Positions 25,301 to 33,025 of a stretch of 64,000 bases of DNA are shown piece by piece. The notes under the pieces were generated by a model. The model saw nothing but the letters and a program-made list of their open reading frames with translations, searched no databases and was not told the DNA's origin. The DNA is from Mytilus trossulus. Lineage: Eukaryota; Mollusca; Bivalvia; Mytilida; Mytilidae. Positions within the stretch are counted from its first letter, which is position 1; each line of letters starts with the position of its first letter. Made by a program: the position numbers and the translations under genes. Where the stretch lies: assembly GCF_036588685.1 (NCBI RefSeq), contig NC_086386.1:35641883-35705882 (forward strand). The letters are read 5' to 3'.

Positions 25301-28300
25301 TTGTGGTCATAAACATTGTGTTTAAATTTCATTGATTTCTATTTACTTAAACTAAAGTTATTGTGCAAAAACCAAGAATAATGCTTATTTGTGCCCTTTT
25401 TTGGCCCCTAATTCCTAAACTGTTGAAACCAAAACTCCCAAAATCAATCCCAACCTTTCTTTTGTGGTCATAAACCTTGTGTCAAAATTTCATAGATTTC
25501 TATAAACTTAAACTAAAGTTATAGTGCGAAAACCAAGAAAATGCTTAATTGGGCCCTTTTTGGCCCCTAATTCCTAAAATGTTGGGACCAAAACTCCCAA
25601 AATCAATACCAACCTTCCTTTTATGGTCATAAACCTTGTGTTAAAATTTCATAGATTTCTATTCACTTTTACTAAAGTTAGAGTGCGAAAACTAAAAGTA
25701 TTCGGACAACGACGACGACGCCAACGTGATAGCAATATACGACGAAATTTTTTTCAAAATTTGTGGTCGTATAAAAAGTCATTTTGAAACCTGTAAAGCA
25801 AGTACCAGGATTTGAATCATAAAATATAGATGGCAAAATAATAATATGCCAAATGAAGAAGACCAATGTTATTGGTAATTCTTGTAAATCTTTTTTATGA
25901 ATCAATTGAAGAAGGTCTTGAAGTAAACTATCAATATGGAATAAGGCAATGAAAATAGTGTTATGACTTGTAGTCATTACTTTGACAATCTGTTTGGACA
26001 TGTGTATGGTGAACAAGTCTATTTTTTTCATTTCTAGAAGGCATTACACCAAATATCACATCCAATAATAATACTTGTAAAGGAATCATAATTATGCCAG
26101 GTTATCATATATAGAGCACCTCACTGTAAGTTCAAATTGCACCAACATGACCAACATTTGTCTTTGATATATTTCATCCATATCATTGATATGCACCTGT
26201 CTTCAATTTTATCCTGCAATCAGCCATCTATTGTACACATAACAGGTATACAAATAATTTTTTGCTTTATTTGTACATGTACTAATAAAGTCTCCTGTTA
26301 CCCCACTTCATGTTGAGCAGTGGTTATGGGGATTTTTTCTTTTTGTGAACCAGTTCATTTTGGGTGTCCTCCTCGTGTTCCTCGTTTAAACTGTTGATTT
26401 CTTTGAACCACTAGAGACAATGATTACATTTGACAACAAAAGTTTTGAGTGTTGGGTGTAAATTTCAGGATAAAAACAATAAATGTACATTGTCAGAAAA
26501 TATAAGATTTATTTGTACTAGCTACGAAACAGGAGAAAAGAGCAGTGGATCATTGATATGCACCTGTCTTCAATTGTATGGGTCTGAAATACCACCTACC
26601 GGTATTCCACTTTTACACAATGATGAAGGTATATTTAACATTGAAATACAACTGTACTTACCTTTTTAAAGAACAGACAATCTTTCTTATCACTTTCATC
26701 TTTCATTTCAAAGTCATATAAAGTCTTGCATTGGGGAACATTGGATGTGAGTTGTACAAGAACCTGCAAAGTAAATTTTATAATAAAGTGTATTTTATAC
26801 CAGTTTGAGAAAAATATCCTTAAGTTGTGTACAAATTATCTAAAACCATATACTGAAGAAATAAAAAAATTTGCAACTGTAAAGCATTAAGGTTCCTTCT
26901 GTGAATGGGAGGATCCTCTTTATAAAAAGCATGCACAATTTTTCTTTCTTAATATACCTGTACATATGAAGCAGGAAAAACACCATGGTGTGAGTTGAAT
27001 TCTCCATGAAACCAATTGTCATCAACCTGTTTCTTTAGGATAATAATATCACCTTTCCTGAATGACAAGTCACTGAAAAGAACAAAATATAAAATTTGAA
27101 AGACAGAAGACTTCTAGCTTTATTTTTTTTTACAGTGTTACCTAAATGTCAAAGTAAAATGACCTGACATATGTAACAATTCTACTAAGTTCAAGTCATC
27201 TGAGTTTTAGAGTAAAAATAAGATTTATAACCTGTTTTAATAAAGTAAGTTTTATCATGTTTATTGTCAACATCATACTTAATTTTGAAAGTATATTTAT
27301 ATTCTAAAATAGTAAAATCAGTAAATTGAATAAATTATTTCTTTTAATAAAAGATGTGGACATAAAACAGATTTCTACTCTTTACATAAAAATGTAGTAT
27401 ATATATATATATTATAACATCATTTACATGATTAAAATTTTTCTTTTGTTGATATCTGTGGCAGTTTCAGTTTTCACCAATTTATTTTAAATACTTCAAT
27501 ATATTTTTTAATTGACTGAAACTTTATATTTATAAATGAAATCTTACATGTCTTATTTTCTGCTTCAGCATTTTTAATATTTGTTTGTCATCATCCCTCA
27601 ACTGTTAAGGACTGTAATTTCAAAAATGAATTTCTTTTTCAGATTTTCAATTCATCAAACAAAATGAATTTTATAATTATAGTATTGATATATATATTCA
27701 ACATTTAAGAACACTTCAAAACTCTGCCACTAATGCCAACCCTTAATCCAACTGCTATACTTACTTAGAATCTTTTCCTTCGTAATTGTACAATGCTTTA
27801 GCACATGGCAGCTTTCCAACAGACTGAAATCATAGATATTTATGTAAATGTTAATGTAGACACTTTATAAATACAGTTTCACAATGTATGCAATTGGCAG
27901 CAGGTTAAAATATGGTAAATTTCAAAATAAAACAAATATATTTACTTGCTTTTATGGTGAACCTTGATTTTGAACTTTAAGTTACAACATACATTGTAGT
28001 TTATACAGTCAAATAATTTGATGAGACAGTTTAATTCATTCTTTAGTTTTTAATTCTATTTTCTGAAGGGAGGTAAAAAGTTAGCATGGGACACTTATAT
28101 TCTTATATTTCTTCAATTTTATTAAATTGTAAATACAAAATAGTACTTTTTTTCTATAATATGTAGAATTTAGTTTAAAATTAAATATGGTTGAACAGGT
28201 CAAAAACAGGACATATTTATTATTTATTTAAAAAAGTTGTATTTTTTTCTTACAATTTTAAAAAATATTTGTTTTTAAAACAACTATTATAAGTATATCA

Positions 28301-29375
28301 GTCAGAGTGTTTATATTGTTCAAGGTATTAAGATAAGTTGTAACATTAATCATTGTATGGCTTTAGATATCAATCAGTCTTTATTATTTCTTAATTGCCA
28401 GAAATCATCAACTTAATTACTTATGTCAACAACTATAATTAGCATTTGAAATCTCAGGTAATTATCATGTAATCAACAATAATTGGTGTTTGCCTTCTTA
28501 TAATGTATAACTCCAAGTTTATATCATTCATGTCATTGGCACATATACATTGTAATCTACAAATACCCTGAATAACCCATATCTAAATATTTTTTTTAAC
28601 ATGGTTTAAACATGAACATGGACTAATTTAGTAGGTTTTCAATCAATTTTTATTTATGTATTTGTTCATTCACTACTGAATTTCCAAACAAATGTGTTGT
28701 GATTTTTTCTGTCTATTGACAAGCATTCAATTATCTGCAGGTCTAAACAAGTACTCTGCAGTGTTATAAACATGATTAAAAAAAACAGGATATTTTTTAT
28801 GGCATGTATGGTGGATTATTATAAGTCTTGTAAAGATTAATAACTTCCTTGTCTTTTGTACAGCTGATTGTCATGATTGTACCTGAAGGGATATGATTTT
28901 TAATCCATCTATTAGATATATAAAATCCTACATGAAGTTGAACACCAATTGCAATAGAAGGGACTAAAAGAATTTACAAGAGTTTTCATTTTAATTTATG
29001 TACAATGTATTTTGTCCTTCACATTAATGACTGGTGATCTATTCTTAATACCTGTTTCGAATGTCTGTCAGTTGCTGAACCAGGAGACAATTCATCATTT
29101 GTGTATCTGCCTGGAGATCTTGATCTTTCTGTACATGTTTTAGTTTTAATACCTTCAAGCAGTCTTATCAAAAGAATATTTGAAGGAAGCTCTTCAACTC
29201 TAATTTCTACAAGATATCTACATTCAGGACAGCGGAGTTCTCCTTTTGTGCTGACAATTTCTTCAAGACATCTTCTACAAAATGTATGTTGGCAAGGAAG
29301 AACCTTGCTTGTATGGTCAAGTCTGTCCAGACAGACTGAACATTCAAGGAGTTCATTCAAAGATTGCTCATCCAT
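10137..29375 (-). CDS. POSH: POSH / SH3RF E3 ubiquitin-protein ligase and SH3 scaffold (whole gene, 14 coding exons)
   Basis: Exons in transcript order are 29052-29375, 27765-27823, 26958-27072, 26662-26763, 23665-23760, 22799-22839, 20998-21168, 17814-18042, 17186-17283, 13188-13355, 12241-12907, 11679-11806, 11134-11274 and 10137-10314. All introns are GT-AG, phases are consistent throughout, and the CDS is 2517 nt (838 aa), close to the family's usual 840-890. Domains: C3HC4 RING (Cys12 to Cys52), SH3-1 (about 115-166), SH3-2 (178-232), SH3-3 (413-467), a Ser-rich linker (470-690), a basic KKEKEK segment (691-715) and a C-terminal SH3-4 (781-838). One RING plus four SH3 domains in this order is diagnostic of SH3RF1/SH3RF3-type POSH. 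In flies and vertebrates POSH scaffolds Rac, MLK and JNK signalling and ubiquitinates trafficking proteins. A single invertebrate POSH is assumed; assignment to SH3RF1 or SH3RF3 is not possible here. Confidence 0.95.
10945..11100 (+). repeat. Dispersed repeat, TGGTATGATTGCC family, partial
   Basis: Shares the block reading CAAGAGACCAAATGACAC...ATTAACAACTATAGGTCAC...CCCATACCACATAGTCAGCTAT with the fuller copy at 55350-55640. Lies in POSH intron 13. Confidence 0.75.
11134..11274 (-). CDS. POSH: POSH coding exon 13: linker before SH3-4
   Basis: A 141-nt exon coding residues 733-780, with no domain. Its two-base overhang enters the last exon in frame. GTAAGTAAAG donor. Confidence 0.9.
11679..11806 (-). 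CDS. POSH: POSH coding exon 12: basic segment
   Basis: A 128-nt exon coding residues 691-733. It begins with the strongly basic KDKKEKEK run followed by [12 protein letters not shown], which matches the conserved basic segment before the last SH3 in POSH proteins. Confidence 0.92.
12119..12220 (-). repeat. Dispersed repeat, TGGTATGATTGCC family, inverted partial copy
   Basis: The reverse complement matches the start of the family (GGTATGATTGCCAAT, then CAAAAGACCAAATGAC and the AGCCC end). It abuts POSH exon 11 on its donor side. Confidence 0.7.
12241..12907 (-). CDS. POSH: POSH coding exon 11: long Ser-rich linker
   Basis: A 667-nt exon, the largest, coding residues 468-690. It is extremely Ser-rich, with Pro, Lys and Thr, and has no folded domain. 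Several SP and TP steps could be proline-directed kinase sites, as might suit a JNK scaffold. It ends at an AAG|GTTTGT donor; read-through would add a short tail and a stop. Confidence 0.92.
13188..13355 (-). CDS. POSH: POSH coding exon 10: SH3-3
   Basis: A single 168-nt exon holds the whole third SH3 (residues 412-468): ALFNYKP, an ELRKGD RT-loop, DGWFRG and GVFPGNYV. Exon boundaries match the domain edges. Confidence 0.95.
13548..13815 (-). repeat. Dispersed repeat with CAGTGGACTGTGAAAATGG core
   Basis: Matches, in inverse orientation, 62748-62978: shared blocks include the Gln-like GTCCACTGAAC step, the TTCAAGTTGATTGGACTT core and AACTTTAACCTGAAGCAGGA. Lies in POSH intron 9. Family class unknown to me. 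Confidence 0.8.
13915..14233 (+). repeat. Possible interspersed element ending in (AGTA)n
   Basis: A less AT-rich block that ends in AGTAAGTAAGTA, a tail type seen in non-LTR-mobilised elements. It contains a local dyad (GGACAACATTGTCC). There is no second copy in the window and no tRNA-like promoter, so the call is weak. Confidence 0.35.
15306..15404. repeat. Near-perfect hairpin, 45-base arms, 9-base loop
   Basis: Arms 15306-15350 and 15360-15404 are reverse complements with about two mismatches. If transcribed, either strand would give a stable stem of more than 40 base pairs. Confidence 0.92.
15692..15813. repeat. Four tandem 29-31 bp units with AAACCACGCCC core
   Basis: Units at 15692-15720, 15721-15751, 15752-15782 and 15783-15813. 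Each has AAACC(A)(C/T)GCCC followed by a GTCAT or GTCCAT step. They are much richer in C than the surroundings. Confidence 0.85.
16997..17186. repeat. 95-bp tandem duplication at the POSH exon 9 donor
   Basis: Copies 16997-17091 and 17092-17186 differ at a handful of positions. The second ends exactly at the exon 9 boundary and includes the working donor; the first has a ruined one. Confidence 0.9.
17186..17283 (-). CDS. POSH: POSH coding exon 9: linker
   Basis: A 98-nt exon coding residues 380-412, no domain. Its GTAAGTAC donor sits exactly at the edge of a 95-bp tandem duplication (16997-17186). The duplicated donor copy has decayed to CTAAGT. Confidence 0.88.
17814..18042 (-). CDS. POSH: POSH coding exon 8: Ser/Pro-rich linker
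   Basis: A 229-nt exon coding residues 303-379. It contains a Pro-rich run ([10 protein letters not shown]) that could serve as an SH3 or WW ligand, followed by a Ser-rich tract. Phase 0 at CAG|GTAAAT. Confidence 0.9.
18472..19243 (+). repeat. Dispersed repeat, CTAGAGGCTCTAAAGAGCCTG family, full-length copy
   Basis: Begins with the dyad AGAGGCTCTAAAGAGCCT and GCTCACCTT and ends with GCCAGGTGAGCT, so the two ends are short inverted matches (GCTCACCT / AGGTGAGC). A second, truncated copy lies at 63580-63907. No coding content. Located in POSH intron 7. Confidence 0.8.
19554..20551. mobile_element. Harbinger-like non-autonomous DNA transposon (998 bp)
   Basis: Terminal inverted repeats of about 33 bp start GGCCACGTTTTTTTTATTTG and end ...AAAAACGTGGCC, flanked by TAA at 19551-19553 and 20552-20554. 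A 3-bp TWA duplication with GGCC-type ends fits PIF/Harbinger. There is no transposase, so this is a MITE-like derivative inside POSH intron 7. Confidence 0.75.
20998..21168 (-). CDS. POSH: POSH coding exon 7: disordered linker with QKRHSYT
   Basis: A 171-nt exon coding residues 246-303, Ser/His/Gln-rich and without a domain. The QKRHSYT segment resembles the RHS motif found between SH3-2 and SH3-3 in POSH proteins, the part reported to bind activated Rac. No CRIB motif is obvious. Confidence 0.88.
21405..21478. repeat. Short tandem duplication with poly-T
   Basis: A 36-38 bp segment (ATCACTTAAAATTACC, T run, ATTAACC) occurs twice in tandem, differing in T-run length. Confidence 0.8.
21818..22033. 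mobile_element. MITE-like element, TACTGTGGAT termini, diverged
   Basis: The left end TACTGTGGATTTATAAG and the inverse right end (ATAAATACACAGTA) match the termini of elements at 54937 and 63051. An internal ATTTTCATGAATTTTGTGGG block is also shared. Confidence 0.6.
22799..22839 (-). CDS. POSH: POSH coding exon 6: 41-nt linker exon
   Basis: A small exon coding residues 233-246 (begins [13 protein letters not shown]) just after SH3-2. Clean acceptor and GTAAGT donor. Its two-base overhang joins exon 7 in frame, which supports it despite its size. Confidence 0.85.
23040..23203 (+). repeat. Possible 3' end of a non-LTR element with (AATC)n tail
   Basis: Ends in five to six AATC units (about 23176-23203) after an AATAAA-like GGAAATAAAG. 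Simple-sequence tails of this sort end many non-LTR elements and SINEs. No promoter or second copy is seen. Confidence 0.4.
23665..23760 (-). CDS. POSH: POSH coding exon 5: second half of SH3-2
   Basis: A 96-nt phase-0 exon coding residues 201-232, with NWLEG and the closing GIFPVSFVD motif. Together with exon 4 it makes a complete SH3 fold. Confidence 0.93.
23824..25777 (+). repeat. 2 kb dispersed repeat, copy B
   Basis: Same start and end as copy A without the nested insertion, and with one more CCTAAACTGTTG-type tandem unit than copy C. Lies in POSH intron 4. The ORF at 24561 is a repeat by-product. Confidence 0.88.
26662..26763 (-). CDS. POSH: POSH coding exon 4: linker and first half of SH3-2
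   Basis: A 102-nt phase-0 exon coding residues 167-200, with TLYDFEM as the ALYDY-equivalent block of the second SH3. Canonical GTAAGTAC donor. Confidence 0.93.
26958..27072 (-). CDS. POSH: POSH coding exon 3: rest of SH3-1
   Basis: A 115-nt exon coding residues 128-166 with the [10 protein letters not shown]-loop, NWFHG and the closing GVFPASYV motif. All SH3 ligand-pocket landmarks (ALYNY, Trp, Pro, Tyr) are present. Ends in phase 0 at CAG|GTATAT. Confidence 0.94.
27765..27823 (-). CDS. POSH: POSH coding exon 2: start of SH3-1
   Basis: A 59-nt exon between a TTTCAG acceptor and a GTAAGTA donor. It codes residues 109-128, including the ALYNYEG block that opens the first SH3 domain, preceded by the LPCAKA step conserved in POSH proteins. 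It leaves two bases of a split codon. Confidence 0.93.
29052..29375 (-). CDS. POSH: POSH coding exon 1: start codon and RING finger
   Basis: Codes residues 1-108 and ends in phase 0 at a CAG|GTATTA donor. The RING ligands are Cys12, Cys15, Cys28, His30, Cys33, Cys36, Cys49 and Cys52, a complete C3HC4 set, so E2 binding is expected to be retained. The ATG at 29375 is the only one before the RING, and the RING sits at the extreme N-terminus as in the family. Confidence 0.95.
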
Positions 29376-29704
29376 TAGAACTAACCATTTTGCAACTGTA
29401 TCACATATTATTTTAAATAATTGTCTTTTAATTCACTTTACGAAACATTCGTGTTTCACTTACATCAGTTTGTTAATGGTATTTGCCAGTTATAATGTTT
29501 TTTCATGTGCCCGTCTGCACGTTTGAGATTCAGGTATACGATTTTTTGCAGAAACAGGTCTTTAATTATTTATTACGTAGAAAGAAAAGTTATCAAAAAA
29601 CAAGGAAAACATAATAAACTCATAATGTCAATATAATAAATCTGGAAGAGGAAAACTTTTCACTGTTTTGTGAGTTCGTATTGTTGTTTTTTTCACTGTA
29701 AACT

Positions 29705-29902
29705 TTGGAGGCCATTTTGAATTTGACCGGAAGTTGTCACAGAAAAATAATTTTGGGGTTTTTGCGTAAATTAAAGGTTAAATATGCATTTCATTCATAT
29801 TTTTTGACATTTGTTGTCTGTTTGTTTTGTTAGATACAAGTATTTACGACTATAATGTTCTGCAAAATGATATTGTTTACTAAAACGAAGTTCACTTCCG
29901 GT
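29705..29902. promoter_or_regulatory. Candidate divergent core promoter with two opposed ETS motifs
   Basis: CCGGAAGT at 29727-29734 and its inverse ACTTCCGGT at 29894-29902 are ETS/GABP-type sites. A GGCCATTTTG step at 29710-29719 resembles a YY1 site. ETS and YY1 sites are typical of TATA-less, often bidirectional animal promoters. They lie about 350-530 bases upstream of the POSH ATG and in the direction of FHIP. Confidence 0.45.
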
Positions 29903-30253
29903 TCTCCGACCTTCACCTGTATTATGGACACATCCAAGATGAAGTGACAAGCCCACTTTCAAGCTGTCAAACATCTTCCATATCTCGATATAGATTAGTG
30001 ATGACTGAAAATGAATTTCTTTAACATTATTGCTTATTGAATACAATCAAATATTGAAATAATCCTGTAGACATATAGTTAAAAGTAAGGAAGTATCCAC
30101 ATTTTATGAACATTTACAATGTCAATAGTTGCAAAGTTTATATTCATCAGCTCACAGACCCTAGTAATCCATACTCATAATTTAGCAGAATCCAGATATT
30201 GTTCTTCAAACATATATGCTCTTAGAATATTTGGTTGTAATGGTTATCTCTCA

Positions 30254-30371
30254 ACTTACATGAATGAAATACTGCATAAATTTGTAATTGTAAATAAATG
30301 GATACAAGCTAGACTTACATGAATGAAATACTGCATAAATTTGTAATTGTAAATAAATGGATACAAGCTAG
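30254..30371. repeat. 59-bp exact tandem duplication
   Basis: Copies 30254-30312 and 30313-30371 appear identical base for base, which implies a recent duplication or an assembly artefact. Confidence 0.93.
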
Positions 30372-30494
30372 GTGAATCGGTATTAGTTTTGTCATTCCCA
30401 ATACACAATTGCTCCACATATTTTTCCGTTCATTTCCACCCTATTTTCTTTCAAACTCTGGTTGAACAATAAGATGTTTTTATCAAAATATTTT

Positions 30495-30645
30495 GAAATT
30501 GAGAATGGAAATGGGGAATGTGTCAAAGAGACAACAACCCAACCATAGAGCCGACAGCAGCTGAAGGCCACCAATGGGTCTTGAATGTAGGAAGAACTCC
30601 CGCACATGGAGGCGCCTGGCCCCCAAAACAACATGCATACCAGTA
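30495..30645 (+). repeat. Dispersed repeat, GAGAATGGAAATGGGGAATG family, copy 1
   Basis: Shares GAGAATGGAAATGGGGAATG, CAAAGAGACAAC, CCACCAATGGGTCTT and the CCCGCAC...GGCC end with copies at 33560 and 52651. Its minus frame gives a peptide resembling DPLVAF..C..YG.VV, a translation artefact of the family. Confidence 0.85.
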
Positions 30646-32202
30646 TTCCATGAAATAGTTAATTCAGCACCAATTCAAAGTTATTTCAGCCCCAATTTAA
30701 TTCATTTCAGTACTCAGTTTAGCACCTTTAGAAGTAGTTAAATTGGCAAAGTATCTTATTTAATTTATTTTAAACTGACCTTTAGCATGATTTGAGGGAT
30801 GTGGATGCTGATGTTGTTAGTCATGTTAGTTCAGTTCATTTAACACCAAGAATACACATTTAAAAAAAATATATACACATACTTGTAATGTATGTTTATT
30901 GAGGATATATTTTTTTTCTTTAAACATATTTTTATGATATATGTATTAATTTTTAGTTTTCTCTCTTTTTGAATACTTGCAAATGACTAAATTTATCATT
31001 GTTTATAACCTACATGTATATCAAGCAAAACAAGTAACATGTTTAGAAAGAGAATTGGTTATCTAACTAAAAACAGTTTTTTTTTCGGGAACACCCTATC
31101 CCCAGACATATGATGCAATTGTAAACATTGTTAAACCATTCTTAATTTGCAGGGGTGTTGAAAAATATGTCTAATAGGTCATAAGTTTCAACCAATTGCA
31201 AATTCATTTGAGTGTGATAACAATGTTGAAAATATTTTTTTCTCCATCCCTGCCAAACATGCCAAATTATGAAGTGACTTATCTATTTATGTTATTTGTC
31301 AAAAACTCTTGACTAGTGATTTATCTTCTATGTAAATTGTTATGTATTGCTAAGTATAACATTATTGAGGTAGAAGGCATCTGTTTAGATTAGCATTTTA
31401 TTCTACACTAAAATAATCAAGCAAGTTAGTTTTATTATATATCGCGACAACTGTGGTAGGTAGTGGTCCAGGTGGTGCCATATGGTTTTCGTCACTTTGA
31501 GGTTACAGTTCATTAGATAACAATTCACAGTAACTTTAATAGTTTATATTGTCAATTTCAATTAGACATAACATAAATGATGTACTTGAATATTCTCATA
31601 CATATTTAAATGAATTTAATATTTTATTAACTCAAAAATATACTTGTCAATTAATTGTTAAATTGAAATCAAAGACATTTGATAGAAGTAAAATTATTTT
31701 CATTAATTAATTCCCTGAAATGAAATCTGATTTAATTTTGTCTAATTTCTTTAACAGTGAAACTACAAATCCATGAACTACAAAATGTACTATAATACTT
31801 AAAAAAATTTAAAAAAACATTTCCCTTTTACAGTTCTAGTATAGTTTCATTTTCATGATAATCATGTGATTATATTATCACTTATATTACTTGATTGCAA
31901 CTCAAGGGCTGTGGCAAAATACAAGTAAAGTAATCTGATCCCTTCAATTCTCAGGCTTCAAATATTCAGCAGAACATGTAATGGGATACACACACATACA
32001 TGTACTTATAATAATTTTACATGCACCAATATAAGAATTTTTACAAGAGCTACACAATATATAGATATAGAGGTGTGCATGAAAGAAAATATTATACATT
32101 GTACATAATACAAAATAAAAAAAAAAAGCCATAGCATTATAAAACGGAATGAGGCAGAATATTTAAGAAAGGATATCTTAATTTTTTAATATTTAATTTC
32201 AG

Positions 32203-32254
32203 GTTCCAGTGCGACAATTATATTCTGCCATGTTGCAATGAATTTGAAAGCAAA
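32203..32254 (+). other. FHIP1: FHIP1 5' UTR segment with two upstream ATGs
   Basis: The acceptor TTTCAG|G at 32201-32202 suggests an upstream non-coding exon. Between it and the start codon are ATG 32230 (three codons, stop TGA 32239-32241) and ATG 32238, out of frame, whose ORF overlaps the main CDS to TAA 32409-32411. Confidence 0.6.
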
Positions 32255-33025
32255 ATGTCTTGGTTTAAAAGAGGAAGAAACGATTCAAAACTTTCCAGTA
32301 AGTCTGGTAGCAGTGATAGCTTGCTTGATGGTCGCCCACGATCAGAAACAGACCCGCATACATGCTTGGAAGTTTTCAAAAACCACTGGAGTCAAGCTGT
32401 TGGTATTATAAACAAGGGTCAGATACAAGATAAAGGGCAACAGGCAATTGATGAGGTTGATACTGTCTTTCAGAACTTTGAGCAGATGTTGACACTACTA
32501 GAAAATGAGGAAGGTCTGGACGACAATGGTCAAGGAATGCCAGGACCTATACTTCATTACTTGTTAGAGAATCAGATATTTGAGAAAGTATCTGTATGGT
32601 GTCAAAGTCAAACAGAACAGACAGACAAAATTATATTGGAACAGTTACGACTTTATGAACAATTGATTAGTCAGTCCCATCAAATTCTTTTAATTCATAA
32701 AGCTGTAATTCAACCTTTATTAAGACTTTTATCGTTTTGTGAAGAGACTCAAAACTCTGCCGAAATTGAAGTTAGACTTGTTCTCGTTTTGCATCAAATT
32801 TGTGTGTGCATATCACAACAAACTTTAATTTTAGAAAGCTTCTTCAACACAAATGCTAACCATGGACCAGCACGTTTCCTGATTTTTTCATTGTTGATAC
32901 CATTTATTCATAGAGAAAGAAGGATTGGGCAGCAAGCTAGGGATGCTTTATTATTGATTATGTCCCTTTCATCAAAACATCCTCATATTGGGCAGTACAT
33001 AGCAGAACACTCAGACTTTTGTCCT
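32255..33025 (+). CDS. FHIP1: FHIP1 coding exon 1: N-terminus and start of helical core
   Basis: Codes residues 1-257, beginning MSWFKRG with a basic, Ser-rich lead, then LEVFKNHWSQAV, LHYLLENQIFEKV and the GPARFLIFSLLIPFIHRE region typical of the family. Phase-0 donor CCT|GTAAGT. The ATG is preceded by AAA. Confidence 0.94.

Larger units (their letters stand above)
29376..32254. other. Divergent intergenic spacer between POSH and FHIP1
   Basis: Holds the POSH 5' UTR and promoter, the likely FHIP first non-coding exon(s), and the acceptor at 32201-32202 that begins the FHIP start exon at 32203. It also contains a 59-bp tandem duplication (30254-30371) and a copy of the GAGAATGGAAATGGGGAATG repeat (30495-30645). 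No protein-coding ORF is supported. Confidence 0.7.

Noticed and set aside
29101-29526. 141-aa plus-strand ORF opposite the POSH first exon
   Set aside because: Antisense shadow of the RING exon.
30392-30634. Minus-strand ORF with a DPLVAF..C..YG.VV peptide, seen again at 52608-52799
   Set aside because: Translation of the GAGAATGGAAATGGGGAATG repeat family, not a gene.
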